A DNA stretch of 64,000 nucleotides from DASZFV01 sp035549075 (lineage in GTDB: Bacteria; Myxococcota_A; Polyangia; Fen-1088): assembly GCA_035549075.1 (NCBI GenBank), contig DASZRT010000075.1:46946-110945 (forward strand), in the 5' to 3' direction. The notes beneath the pieces were generated by a model. That model had not been told where the DNA came from, searched no databases, and saw only the letters and a program-made list of their open reading frames with translations. Within the stretch, counting starts at the first letter, position 1. Each line of letters begins with the position of its first letter. This document shows positions 44,898-53,627 of the stretch, one piece after another. The position numbers and the translations under genes are program-made.

Positions 44898-47003
44898 ATG
44901 CTGACGCTGCCGCGGTTCTTCGCGCTCGCCGTGGCCGTGCTCGCGGCCCTGGCGGCGCTCGCGCTCACTCTGGGCGTGCGCTCGGCGGGGCAGGCCATCC
45001 TCAGCACGGGCCAAGCGACGCGCGCCGACGTCGCCGCGCGCGTCGCCATGAACGTCGAGTCCGACCTCATGGTCGCCGAGAAGGCCGTGAGCGACTTCGA
45101 GCGCGCGGTCGTCGAGCGCGCCGTCGACGACCGAGACGTCGAGTCGGTGCGGCGCAACTTGCTGACCGAGGCGATCGCGCGGCCGACGCTGACCGACCTC
45201 ACGATGACGATGGGCGTTTTCCAGCGCTACGACGAGGAAGGCACGATGGTGGTCGCGAGCGAGGGGCGCCGGCAGCTCGCCGTGTCGCGGGAGTCCGACG
45301 GGCGCCTCGACGTGCGCGTCGTCGCCGACGCGGCGCCTGGCTCGCCCGACGATCCGACGCTGCACCCGACGTTTCGCACGGCGGCCAACGAAGCGCTCAA
45401 GGGCAAGGCGATCTGGAGCGACCTCGCGTTCAGCGAGCTCGACGCCGCGCTCCCCGAGGCGAAGCGGCGCAAGACGATGACGGTGCAGAAGGCGATCTGG
45501 GTGAAGGACGGCGCGAAGGACAGATTCGTCGGCGTCCTGCGCGCCGGCATCGTGAGCGACGCGCTCGACCACGTCGGTGAGCGGCCGGCGGCCGGGCCCG
45601 AGGCGGCGGGGCGCATGTTCATCTGCGACGACGTCGGGCGCCTCGTCACGCGCCTCGATCCCGCCGACCCGTACGAGCTCGTCGACGAGCACGGCGCGCC
45701 CGACGAGGACGGCGACCTGCGCGTCCGTCCCCGTTCGCTGCCCGCCGACGTCGCCGCCGCGCTGGCGATCGCCAAGGAGGGGCGCATGGGCGCGTCGCGC
45801 ATCGTCGTCGCGGGCGCGCCGACGTTCGTGACGGTGCGGCCGCTCGCCGAAGGGCGCGCGCAGATGTGGCGCGTCGGGCTCGTCATGCCCGAGAGCGCCT
45901 ACGTCGGCCCGCTCGTCGCCGCGCGTGACCGCCTGCTGATGCTGCTCGCGGCGGTCGTCGTCGCGATCGCGGCGCTGGGCCTCGTGGGCGCGCGCACCGT
46001 CGGCCGCGGCATGAGCGCGCTCGTCGCGTCGACCGAGGCGATGCGGCGCTTCTCTTTCGCGCCCTCGGCGCGCGGCGCGCGCTCGCCGTTCGCCGAGGTG
46101 CGCGGCGCGCTCGAGAGCGTCGAGCGCGCCAAGACGGCGCTGCGCGCGATGGTGAAGTACGTGCCCGTCGGGCTCGTGCGCCGCCTCTACGAGAGCGGCG
46201 TCGACCCGACGCTGGGCGCCGAGCTCCACGACGTCACGCTCATGTTCACCGACATCGAGGGCTTCACGTCGCACGCCGAGTCGCTTCCGCCCGCCCGGCT
46301 CGCCGAGGCGCTCGGCCGCTACTTGGAAGCGGCGACGGCCGCCGTCGAGGCGACGGGCGGCACCGTCGACAAGTACATCGGCGACGCGCTCATGGTGATG
46401 TGGAATGCGCCCGCGCCCGTCGAGAGCCACGCGGCGGCGGCGTGCCACGCGGCGCTCGCGTGCGCGCGCGCCACGGCCGAGGTCGGCGCTTCGGCGTGGT
46501 GGCGAGGCGCGGGCTTGCCGCCGTGGCGCACCCGTTTCGGCCTGCACACGGGCCGCGTCCTCGTCGGTCACTTCGGCGCGCCCGATCGCCTCAGCTACAC
46601 GGCGATGGGCGACGGCGTGAACCTCGCGGCGCGCCTCGAAGGCCTCAACAAGAGCTACGGCACGACGATCCTCGCGAGCGAGGACGTGCGCGCCGCGGCT
46701 GGCGACGCCTTCACGTTCCGCCTCGTCGACCGCGTCGCCGTCAAAGGCAAGTCACGCGGCGTCGCCGTCTACGAGCTGCTGGGCCTCGCCGCCGACCCCG
46801 CCGTCGCGGCGGCCGCCGCGCGCCTCGCGCCGCACGGGCGCGCGCTCGAGGCGGCGTGGGCGCGCCGCTTCGCCGAGGCGGTCGCGCTCGTCGACGGGCT
46901 CGACGACGGTCCCTCACGCGTGCTCGCCGCCCGCTGCCGGGCTTGGACGGCCGCGCCGCCGCCCGCCGACTGGGACGGGACTTGGGTCGCGACCAGCAAG
47001 TGA
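44898..47003 (+). CDS. Membrane class III adenylate/guanylate cyclase
   Basis: A 701-residue protein: membrane segment at residues 5-30, a periplasmic sensor region (about 35-340) of Cache-like character, a second membrane segment (about 345-370), a short HAMP-like linker and a class III cyclase domain (about 440-640). The domain has VTLMFTDIEGFT (metal Asp), GGTVDKYIGDALMVMWNAP (Lys for adenine), RFGLHTGRVLVGHFG and YTAMGDGVNLAARLEG (transition-state Asn/Arg). The residues favour ATP as substrate. It makes cAMP in response to an extracellular cue. The ATG has GAGGCGGGG upstream. Confidence 0.92.
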   Translation: MLTLPRFFALAVAVLAALAALALTLGVRSAGQAILSTGQATRADVAARVAMNVESDLMVAEKAVSDFERAVVERAVDDRDVESVRRNLLTEAIARPTLTDLTMTMGVFQRYDEEGTMVVASEGRRQLAVSRESDGRLDVRVVADAAPGSPDDPTLHPTFRTAANEALKGKAIWSDLAFSELDAALPEAKRRKTMTVQKAIWVKDGAKDRFVGVLRAGIVSDALDHVGERPAAGPEAAGRMFICDDVGRLVTRLDPADPYELVDEHGAPDEDGDLRVRPRSLPADVAAALAIAKEGRMGASRIVVAGAPTFVTVRPLAEGRAQMWRVGLVMPESAYVGPLVAARDRLLMLLAAVVVAIAALGLVGARTVGRGMSALVASTEAMRRFSFAPSARGARSPFAEVRGALESVERAKTALRAMVKYVPVGLVRRLYESGVDPTLGAELHDVTLMFTDIEGFTSHAESLPPARLAEALGRYLEAATAAVEATGGTVDKYIGDALMVMWNAPAPVESHAAAACHAALACARATAEVGASAWWRGAGLPPWRTRFGLHTGRVLVGHFGAPDRLSYTAMGDGVNLAARLEGLNKSYGTTILASEDVRAAAGDAFTFRLVDRVAVKGKSRGVAVYELLGLAADPAVAAAAARLAPHGRALEAAWARRFAEAVALVDGLDDGPSRVLAARCRAWTAAPPPADWDGTWVATSK

Positions 47004-47018
47004 CGTAGGCTAAGCGCG

Positions 47019-47609
47019 ATGATCGAGATCGAGAAGCTGATCCCCGAGTCATTCTCCAACATCCTCGAGGAGATCATCTGCAAGAACCCCGAGTTCACGT
47101 GGGTCTACACGCCGTCGACGAACAACCAGAAAGAGACGGCCATCATGAAGCGAGACGCGCAGTCGTACGAGTCGGACCAGCTCGTGCACGCGCTCTTCCT
47201 CGAGGGCGCGAAGCGCTCGCAGTTCTTCGATCTGATCTTTCCGATGTTCTACTTCCTCGAGGAGAAGACGGGCATCCGCCTCGGCGCCATCGAGCGCATC
47301 AAGGCCAACATGCTGCTGCGCTCGACGGCGGCGGCCGACACCTACAACACGCCGCACATCGACATCCCCGACCCGGGCTACAAGAGCCTGCTCTATTACG
47401 TGAAGGACAGCGACGGCGACACGTTCCTGTTCAACGAGACGTGGCAGACGGCCCAGAACAAAGACAAGGCGCTCACCGTGCGCAAGCGCGTCGCGCCCAA
47501 GAAGGGCCGCGCCATCGTCTTCGACTCGAACATCTGGCACGCGAGCAGCAACCCGCGCGAGAACCAGAACCGCGTCGTCGTGAACTTCGTCTTCAAGGTG
47601 CGGACGTAA
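47019..47609 (+). CDS. 2-oxoglutarate/Fe(II) oxygenase, phage-like
   Basis: A 196-residue double-stranded beta-helix protein with iron motif HID (TPHIDIPDPGYKSLLYY), a second His in DSNIWHASSNP and Arg for 2-oxoglutarate in NRVVVNFVF. The pattern resembles small oxygenases common in phage and marine bacterial genomes. It is rich in Lys, Asn, Ile and Phe and visibly less GC-rich than its neighbours, suggesting recent acquisition. Its 3' end overlaps the convergent ECF sigma gene by 17 bp. The substrate is unknown. Confidence 0.8.
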   Translation: MIEIEKLIPESFSNILEEIICKNPEFTWVYTPSTNNQKETAIMKRDAQSYESDQLVHALFLEGAKRSQFFDLIFPMFYFLEEKTGIRLGAIERIKANMLLRSTAAADTYNTPHIDIPDPGYKSLLYYVKDSDGDTFLFNETWQTAQNKDKALTVRKRVAPKKGRAIVFDSNIWHASSNPRENQNRVVVNFVFKVRT

Positions 47610-48222
47610 CGGGAGTGTGCGGCCTGCCGCCGCACTCGCAACGGAAGCACCCGTGCTCGGCGCACGGGCCGCAGCACTCGACGATGCGCCGGCGCAGCGA
47701 CTCGCGCGCCCGATGCAGACGCACGCCGGCGTTGTTCGCCGTGAGGCCGGCGTCGCGCGCGAAGTCACGCACGCTCTCGCCGCCGAGCTCGACCCGGCGG
47801 AGCGCCTCGGCGTACTCGGGCTTGAGCGTCTCGACGTAGCCGGTCACGCAGGCGCAGATCGCGTCGGTGAGCTCGGGGTCGGCGTCGCCTTCGCGCGGCT
47901 CGGCCCCGAAGGCTTCGAGCCCGCGCGCCTCGGCCGCGGCGCGACGGTGGTGGTCGACGAGGGCGTTGCGCAGCAGCCGGTAGAACCACGCGACGGCCGA
48001 CTCCTCGTCGCGCAGCCCGCCGCCGCGCTCGATGCCGCGCGCGAACGCCTCTTGCAGGATCTCTTCGGCGACGTCGCGCCGCCCGATTCGCCGCTCGAGG
48101 AACGCGAGGAAGCGGTCGTGGTGCTCGACGAGCGCGCGCAGGGCCAAGGGGGACACGGCGGCGGCCTCGACGTCGTTGCCACCGTCGTCGGGAACCGTCG
48201 CCGTGACACCCTGGGTTTTCAT
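47593..48222 (-). CDS. CorE-like ECF sigma factor with Cys-rich C-terminus
   Basis: A 209-residue ECF sigma factor: region 2 (ALVEHHDRFLAFLERRI, AEEILQEAFARGIE, AVAWFYRLLRNALVDHHRR), region 4 (YAEALRRVELGGESVRDFARDAGLTANNAGVRLHRARESLRR) and a C-terminal tail CCGPCAEHGCFRCEC with six cysteines. This tail matches the metal-sensing Cys-rich domain of CorE-type (ECF44) factors, which in Myxococcus respond to copper without an anti-sigma factor. The ATG has AAGGA upstream. A Cys-rich peptide gene lies 22 bp before it on the same strand. Confidence 0.88.
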   Translation of the reverse strand: MKTQGVTATVPDDGGNDVEAAAVSPLALRALVEHHDRFLAFLERRIGRRDVAEEILQEAFARGIERGGGLRDEESAVAWFYRLLRNALVDHHRRAAAEARGLEAFGAEPREGDADPELTDAICACVTGYVETLKPEYAEALRRVELGGESVRDFARDAGLTANNAGVRLHRARESLRRRIVECCGPCAEHGCFRCECGGRPHTPVTSAP

Positions 48223-48244
48223 CGCGTCCTTCGAGCCTGACCAG

Positions 48245-48328
48245 TCACGAGCCGCACGGGCAGCTGGGACCGCACGGGCATTCGGGACCGCAAGGGCAGG
48301 GCTCTTCGTTCATGAACGCGTTGGTCAC
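48245..48328 (-). CDS. 27-residue CPCG-repeat peptide, metallothionein-like
   Basis: A very short gene: a perfect AAAGGAGGAT ribosome binding site 4 nt before GTG, then MTNAFMNEEP followed by CPCGPECPCGPSCPCG and Ser-stop. Six cysteines lie in three CPCG units, a pattern suited to binding Cu(I), Zn or Cd. It ends 22 bp before the CorE-like sigma gene, so both are probably on one mRNA. A second in-frame ATG (MNEEP) is a weaker start. The family is not recognised; a metal-buffering or metal-delivery role is inferred from the repeats and the neighbour. Confidence 0.75.
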   Translation of the reverse strand: MTNAFMNEEPCPCGPECPCGPSCPCGS

Positions 48329-48387
48329 GGATCCTCCTTTCAGATCCGCTGACGCGCGACCCGAGCGGGCATTACACCCGGCCGCCG

Positions 48388-49842
48388 CTATTGGCACATG
48401 TTGTTGCCGTTGCACTTGCGCTTGGGGACGGTCGAGCACTGGGCGTTCGTCGTGCACGACGCGAAGCAGGTCGTCGTCGCAGGGTTGCAGCGGTAAGGTG
48501 CGCAGTCGACGCTCGGGGCCGCGGCGCACGTGCCGGCGCCGTCGCAGCGCCGCGTCGCGATCACCATGCCTACCGAGCACGCGCCGGCGAAGCAGGTCGT
48601 GCTCGCCGGGTAGAGCGCGCACGCGCCCGCGCCGTTGCACAGGCCGTTCTGCTTGCACGACGCGGCGCCCGCGTCCTTGCAGACGTTGCGCGGATCAGTC
48701 TTGCCCGCCGGCACGGCGTGGCAAAGGCCCGCGAAGCCCGGCACGTTGCACGCCATGCAGGTGCCCGCGCACGCGGTCTCGCAGCACACGCCGTCGACGC
48801 AGTGGTTCGACGTGCAGTCACCCGCGGCGACGCAGCCGTCGCCGTTGGCCTTGAGCACGCGCGCGCCGCAGCTGCCGGCCGTGCATACGGCGGGCGTCGC
48901 GCACCCGACGCCGCCGACCTGGCACGTCGTGCGGCACGCGGGCGCGCCGCCGCTCGCGTCGCAGAGGTAGGGCGCGCAGCTCACCGAGTTGGGCGCGACG
49001 CACACGCCCTGGCCGTCGCAGGCCGAGGCGGGCATGTACGTGCTCGTGTCGCAGCTCGCGACCTTGCAGGGCGTGCCGGCGCCGTACTTGCGGCACGCGC
49101 CGTTGCCGTCGCACGTGCCGTCGAAGCCGCACGTCGCCGTCCCCTGGTCCACGCACTCGGTCGTCGGCGTGCCGGCGGCGAGCGGCGTGCAGGTGCCTTC
49201 GTTGCCCTTCTGGTTGCACGACTCGCACTTGCCGTTGCAGACCGAGCCGCAGCACACGCCGTCGACGCACTGGGTGCTGTCGCACTCGCCGCCCGAGAGG
49301 CACGCGACGCCGTTGGCCTTCAGGGCGCCCGCGTCGCTGCCGCCCGCGCCCATGTCGCCACCCGCGCCGGCCGAGCCACCGGTGCCGCCACTGCCGCCCG
49401 CGCCACCCGTCGCGGGCGCGTCGCCGCCCGCGTCCTCGGGGACGGCCGCGTCACCCGCCGCGAGATCGATCGTCACGGGCACCAGTTGGTGAAGCGCGAG
49501 GTGCGCCGTCGCCGTGCCCGTTGCCGTGACGGCCACGCCGCCCGCGAGGCCCGTCGCGGTGCAGGTCACGTCCATGTCGGCGAGCGCGTCAGCCAGGAAG
49601 ATCGATACGCTCTGGGGGCTCGCGAGCGCCGCGCCCGCTCCCTTGGGCCGCGGCATGTCGGCGATCGTCGTCCCGCCCTGCGACACGCCGAGCGCGAGCT
49701 GGTCGACGCCCGACGACGCGGGGAACGTCACGGTGATCGTCACGCCCGTGATGGCGGGCGCCTTCGTGCCGCACGCCAGCCCGGCGGCCAGCAGGCCGAT
49801 CAAGACGACGCCTTTACCTCGCGAACGCACGGGTCGCTTCAT
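48388..49842 (-). CDS. Cys-rich, Gly-linker lipoprotein
   Basis: A 484-residue lipoprotein with signal LIGLLAAGLAC (lipobox), a beta-rich N-terminal domain (to about residue 150), a Gly/Ala/Ser linker (GGAGGSGGTGGSAGAGGD) and two copies of a Cys-rich block (CVDGVCCGSVCNGKCESCN and CVDGVCCETACAGTCMACN). These C(V)DGVCC blocks are common in surface lipoproteins of myxobacteria. It is probably displayed on the outer membrane; the function is unknown. The start is the ATG before KRPVRSRGKG. Confidence 0.85.
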   Translation of the reverse strand: MKRPVRSRGKGVVLIGLLAAGLACGTKAPAITGVTITVTFPASSGVDQLALGVSQGGTTIADMPRPKGAGAALASPQSVSIFLADALADMDVTCTATGLAGGVAVTATGTATAHLALHQLVPVTIDLAAGDAAVPEDAGGDAPATGGAGGSGGTGGSAGAGGDMGAGGSDAGALKANGVACLSGGECDSTQCVDGVCCGSVCNGKCESCNQKGNEGTCTPLAAGTPTTECVDQGTATCGFDGTCDGNGACRKYGAGTPCKVASCDTSTYMPASACDGQGVCVAPNSVSCAPYLCDASGGAPACRTTCQVGGVGCATPAVCTAGSCGARVLKANGDGCVAAGDCTSNHCVDGVCCETACAGTCMACNVPGFAGLCHAVPAGKTDPRNVCKDAGAASCKQNGLCNGAGACALYPASTTCFAGACSVGMVIATRRCDGAGTCAAAPSVDCAPYRCNPATTTCFASCTTNAQCSTVPKRKCNGNNMCQ

Positions 49843-49870
49843 TATCACGCGGGTCGCGACGACCGCGGCG

Positions 49871-50233
49871 TCAATTGTTCGGGCCACCGCACACGAGCCA
49901 GCCGAGCAGCGCGAGCCGTTCGTCCTCCGTGAGCTGAGGAGCGCCCGCCTGCGGCATGTTGCACGAGACGATGCGGCTCTCGATCGAAAGGCGCGTGTCG
50001 CGCGGCGAGATTTGGGCGTAGGTCACGAACGGCTTGCTCGACTCGACGCCGCCGGGCGCGTGGCAGGCGTCGCACTTGCGCGCGAAGATGTCCTGCACCT
50101 GACCCGAGAAGCTGGGCGCGGGCGAGGGGCACGCCGCCGGCTCGTCGTCGGGACAGGACGACGCCGCCTGCCCACACGCGCCCACCGTGGCCAGCAGCAC
50201 GCCCACCAGAAGGCCACGCCATCTGCCACGCAT
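49871..50233 (-). CDS. Small c-type cytochrome lipoprotein
   Basis: A 120-residue protein with lipoprotein signal LLATVGAC and one haem motif CDACH (IFARKCDACHAPGG), then a C-terminal helical part (LTEDERLALLGWLVCGG) typical of planctomycete/myxobacterial single-haem domains. It is an envelope electron carrier. It is divergent from the multihaem cytochrome gene, with 49 bp between starts. Confidence 0.88.
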   Translation of the reverse strand: MRGRWRGLLVGVLLATVGACGQAASSCPDDEPAACPSPAPSFSGQVQDIFARKCDACHAPGGVESSKPFVTYAQISPRDTRLSIESRIVSCNMPQAGAPQLTEDERLALLGWLVCGGPNN

Positions 50234-50282
50234 CGGCCCGCGATCATGACACGTCCCGATGCCGGGTTCATAATCGCGAACG

Positions 50283-51716
50283 TTGACGTTGCGCGCCCTC
50301 GTCGTCGGATGTCTGACTGCCTCGCTGCTCGCCGCGTGCGGCAGCCGGACGACGACGCGCCTCGATTCGACGGCGCTGCGCGACCCCGAGACCTGCCGCG
50401 AGTGCCACCAGACTCAGTACGAGCAGTGGGCCGGCAGCATGCACGCCTATGCCAGCGACGACCCCGTGTTCCTCGCGATGAACGCGCGCGCGCAGCGCGA
50501 GACGGCGGGCGCCGTCGGCAAGGCGTGCGCGAACTGCCACGCGCCCGTCGCCGTGCGAGACGGCCTCACGACCGACGGCCTCAACGTCGCGACGCTCCCG
50601 CAAAAGGAAAAAGGCGTGACTTGCTACTTTTGCCATGCCGTCGAGTCGATCGCGGGCACGCACGACAACCCGCTCGTGCTCGCCGCCGACGATTCGCTCT
50701 TCGGTCCCTTCGGCGACGCCATCGCCGGCGCGCCGCACGTCGCGAAGACGTCGGCGATCTTCGACGACACGACGCCGGACTCGGCCGCGATGTGCGGCAG
50801 CTGCCACGACATCGTCAACACGCACGGCGCGCACGTCGAGCGCACGTTCACCGAGTGGCAGGGCACGGTGTTCTCGAAGCCCGGCGTCGGGTTGTCTTGC
50901 CCCGCGTGCCACATGGAGGGCAGCGACGGCATCGCGGCGGCGGGCTCGACGCGCACGCGCCGCTTGCACCGCCACGATCTGCCGGCCGTCGACCTCGCGC
51001 TCACGACTTGGCCCGACGCCGACGGGCAGCGCACGCGCGCGCAGGCGCTGCTCGACGCGACGGTGCAGTCGACGATCTGCTGGAACCAGGTGTCGAAGCA
51101 GATCGAGGTCACGCTCGACAACGTCGGCGCGGGCCACGGCTGGCCGAGCGGCGCGACGCCCGACCGCCGCGCGTGGGTCGAGGTTCAGGCGTTCGCGGGC
51201 GGGCAGTCGATCTATTCGAGCGGCGGCGACGCGGCCCAGCCGCTCGAGAGCTCACCCGATCCTGATCTATGGCTCGTGCGCGATTGCTTGAAAGATCCGG
51301 GCGGCGCCGAGACGCACCTCTTCTGGCAAGCGGCGAGCGAGACGGACAACCAGCTGCCCGGCTCGGCGTCGTCGAACGTCAACGATCCGGCCTCGTTCGC
51401 GGGCCACCGGCGGCGCTCGTTCCCGTCGACGGGCGCGGGCCTCGCGCAGACGCCCGATCGCATCACCGTCGCCGTCCACCTGCAGGCGATCGGCGCCGAC
51501 GTCCTCGACGATCTCGTCGCCTCGAAAGATCTGGACGCGGCGGTCGCGGCGAAGGTCGCGCGCTACGATCTCGCGGGCGCGGCGCTCGAGTGGACGACGG
51601 CCACGGCGAAGCTCGAGCCCGACGCGACGGCCGGCTTCATGAAGGCGTGCGTGACGGGCGGCCGCTACAGCCCGATGACGACGCCCGCGGAGACGCACGC
51701 GCGCTGCGCGCCGTAG
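50283..51716 (+). CDS. Pentahaem c-type cytochrome lipoprotein
   Basis: A 477-residue protein with signal VVGCLTASLLAAC (lipobox) and five haem motifs, CRECH, CANCH, CYFCH, CGSCH and CPACH, in the N-terminal 230 residues. The first (DPETCRECHQTQYEQWAGSMHAYA) is the cytochrome c554-like pattern. The C-terminal half has no haem motif and looks beta-rich. It is likely a periplasmic or outer-membrane electron transfer protein. No ATG is available before the signal peptide, so TTG 50283 was used. Its stop abuts the convergent lipoprotein stop with no gap. Confidence 0.88.
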   Translation: MTLRALVVGCLTASLLAACGSRTTTRLDSTALRDPETCRECHQTQYEQWAGSMHAYASDDPVFLAMNARAQRETAGAVGKACANCHAPVAVRDGLTTDGLNVATLPQKEKGVTCYFCHAVESIAGTHDNPLVLAADDSLFGPFGDAIAGAPHVAKTSAIFDDTTPDSAAMCGSCHDIVNTHGAHVERTFTEWQGTVFSKPGVGLSCPACHMEGSDGIAAAGSTRTRRLHRHDLPAVDLALTTWPDADGQRTRAQALLDATVQSTICWNQVSKQIEVTLDNVGAGHGWPSGATPDRRAWVEVQAFAGGQSIYSSGGDAAQPLESSPDPDLWLVRDCLKDPGGAETHLFWQAASETDNQLPGSASSNVNDPASFAGHRRRSFPSTGAGLAQTPDRITVAVHLQAIGADVLDDLVASKDLDAAVAAKVARYDLAGAALEWTTATAKLEPDATAGFMKACVTGGRYSPMTTPAETHARCAP

Positions 51717-52211
51717 CTAACCAGGAATGCAGACCGGGAACACGACGCTGTCGTCGGTGTTGCCCGCTTCGCCGCTGCCCGCGGGCGTGAAGGACAGGGT
51801 CACTTCCCAGTAACCGGGCATGTAGAGATAAAGTGGCGTCATCGAGTAGACGCCGTTGCCCATCGGCGTCACGACCGCCTTCACCGTCGACGGGTGATTG
51901 TGATCGGGCATGAACGGAGACGCGGTGATCGTGAGGCCGTCTTGGGGCGCACCGTTCTCGTCGTCGATCTCGACGGTCCACGTGTTGGTGCCGCGCGAGG
52001 GCGGCGCGGGATCGGCGTCTTGCCAGATGGCCTTGAAGTGACCCGACGCCGACGTGCGCGAGAGCCCGGCCATGTATGGGATCGCGCGCGTCTCCTTCGC
52101 GCACGAGTAGAGGGCGCTCGTGCTCGCGTCCGGCGCCTCGTCGGGCGAGCCGCCGCAACCGGCGACGAGCGCGAGCAGGAGGGCGGCGAGGGTGGGGCGC
52201 ATGTCCGACAT
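51717..52211 (-). CDS. YtkA/FixH-like beta-sandwich lipoprotein
   Basis: A 164-residue lipoprotein: signal LAALLLALVAGC, then an Ig-like domain with the motif FMPDHNHPSTVKAVV followed by GVYSMTPLYLYMPGYWEV, the YtkA-like pattern (M-x-x-H-x-H). Relatives are often linked to copper or cytochrome biogenesis. It may serve the adjacent cytochromes. An ATG 9 nt downstream (MRPTLA) is an alternative start. Confidence 0.78.
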   Translation of the reverse strand: MSDMRPTLAALLLALVAGCGGSPDEAPDASTSALYSCAKETRAIPYMAGLSRTSASGHFKAIWQDADPAPPSRGTNTWTVEIDDENGAPQDGLTITASPFMPDHNHPSTVKAVVTPMGNGVYSMTPLYLYMPGYWEVTLSFTPAGSGEAGNTDDSVVFPVCIPG

Positions 52212-52257
52212 GATCTTCGGCGCTTTCCGCTTTGAATCTTAGCGCCACGAGGCGCGG

Positions 52258-53391
52258 GTGACATACGCTCGCGCCGTGGATTCGTTACGCCCGTCTTTCG
52301 GAGCGGCGCGCGTCGTCGCCTTCGACGCGACGGCGCTCACGGTGCCGCTGCGCGAGCCCTTCGTGATCGCGACGGCGCGCATGGACGCGACGCGGGCGGC
52401 GCTCGTGCGCGTGACGCTGGCAGACGAGCGGGGCCGTCGCGCCACCGGCCTCGGTGAGGCCGCGGCGCTGCCGCCCGTGACCCACGAGGATCAGCCCGAG
52501 CTCCTGCGTCTCCTCGGCGACGTACGTTCACAGATCGTCGGTGCGACGCTCACCGACCTCGCGTCGGGCGAGGCGCTGGCCGCCGCGGCGTTGCCGGGCA
52601 GCCCCGTCGCGCGTGCGGGCGTCGCGGGCGCGCTCGCCGACGCGTGGGCGAAGCTCGCGGGCTCGCCGCTCCATGTCGCGCTCGGTGGCACCTCTCCGCC
52701 ACCGGCGCTCGAGACCGATGTGACGTTGCCCATCGGCGAAGCCACCTACGTCGCGTCGCTCGCCGTGTCGTACCGCGCCGCTGGATTTACGTGCTTCAAG
52801 GTGAAGGTCGGGCGCGATCTCGAGGCTGACACCGCCGCGCTGCGCGCCGTCGCCGCGGCCGTGCCCGACGCGCGCTTTCGTCTCGACGCCAACGCCGGCT
52901 TCACGGCCCGCCAGGCGCTCACGTTGCTCGATCGACTCGCCGCCGCGGGCCTCGTCGTCGAGTGCTTCGAGCAACCGTGCGCGCGCGAGGATCTCGCGGG
53001 CATGGCCGAGGTCGCGGCGCGCGCCGCCGTGCCCGTCGTCGCCGACGAGTCGTTTCGTGGCGCCGACGATCTCGATCGCTTGTGCGACGCGGGCGCCGCG
53101 ACGGGCGTGAACCTCAAGCTCGCGAAGCTCGGCGGTCCCGTCGCCGCCGTCGCGCTCGGTCGCGAGGCGCGCCGCCGTGGCCTCGCGCTCATGGCGGGCG
53201 CGATGGTCGAGACGCGCATCGGCATCGCCACGATGGCCCACGTCGTCGCCGCGCTCGGCGGCGTCGAGTGGGTCGACCTCGACACCGCCTTCCTGCTCGC
53301 GCACGATCCGTTCGCGGGCGGCTATGCGCTGTCCGGCGCGCGCCTCACTATGGCCGATGAACCCGGCCTGGGCGTCGAGCTCATCGGATAG
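52258..53391 (+). CDS. Dipeptide epimerase (enolase superfamily)
   Basis: A 377-residue MLE-like enolase superfamily enzyme, probably L-Ala-D/L-Glu epimerase or another dipeptide epimerase. It has an N-terminal capping domain (VPLREPFVIATARMD), KxK in CFKVKVG, metal ligands in RLDANAGF, ECFEQP and VADESF, then LKLAKLGG carrying the second catalytic Lys. It works in cytoplasmic peptidoglycan recycling. GTG 52258 was used (GAGG upstream); a GTG at 52276 is possible. Confidence 0.88.
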   Translation: MTYARAVDSLRPSFGAARVVAFDATALTVPLREPFVIATARMDATRAALVRVTLADERGRRATGLGEAAALPPVTHEDQPELLRLLGDVRSQIVGATLTDLASGEALAAAALPGSPVARAGVAGALADAWAKLAGSPLHVALGGTSPPPALETDVTLPIGEATYVASLAVSYRAAGFTCFKVKVGRDLEADTAALRAVAAAVPDARFRLDANAGFTARQALTLLDRLAAAGLVVECFEQPCAREDLAGMAEVAARAAVPVVADESFRGADDLDRLCDAGAATGVNLKLAKLGGPVAAVALGREARRRGLALMAGAMVETRIGIATMAHVVAALGGVEWVDLDTAFLLAHDPFAGGYALSGARLTMADEPGLGVELIG

Positions 53392-53459
53392 CGAGAGGCG
53401 TGCGCGCGAAAAGGACGCTTACCACGCCCGCTTCACGCGCACGCCGTCTCTGACTGCCA

Positions 53460-53502
53460 CCGGGGCCCCCCGACCCCGGCTTCCCCTCGACCCCCATCGA
53501 GG
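53460..53502. terminator. Two GC hairpins downstream of the epimerase
   Basis: CCGGGG/CCCCGG (53460-53479, 8-nt loop) and CCTCGA/TCGAGG (53485-53502, 6-nt loop) lie in the 236-bp gap 53392-53627 between convergent genes. No gene is seen in the gap and no T tract follows. Confidence 0.35.
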
Positions 53503-53627
53503 TCCCCTGCGTGTCGAAGAGATTGCAGAACACGTGCCACGGAGTTGGCGCGGTCGCGGCGCCACATCGTCGCTTACGACGCGCGCGCGTTGCACATCTT
53601 GTTCGGTCTGTTGCGCGAGATGCGCGG

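Noticed and set aside
53392..53627. Possible gene between the epimerase and the lipoprotein
   Set aside because: Open frames there are short, lack ribosome binding sites and look like extensions of shadows. Only GC hairpins are visible.
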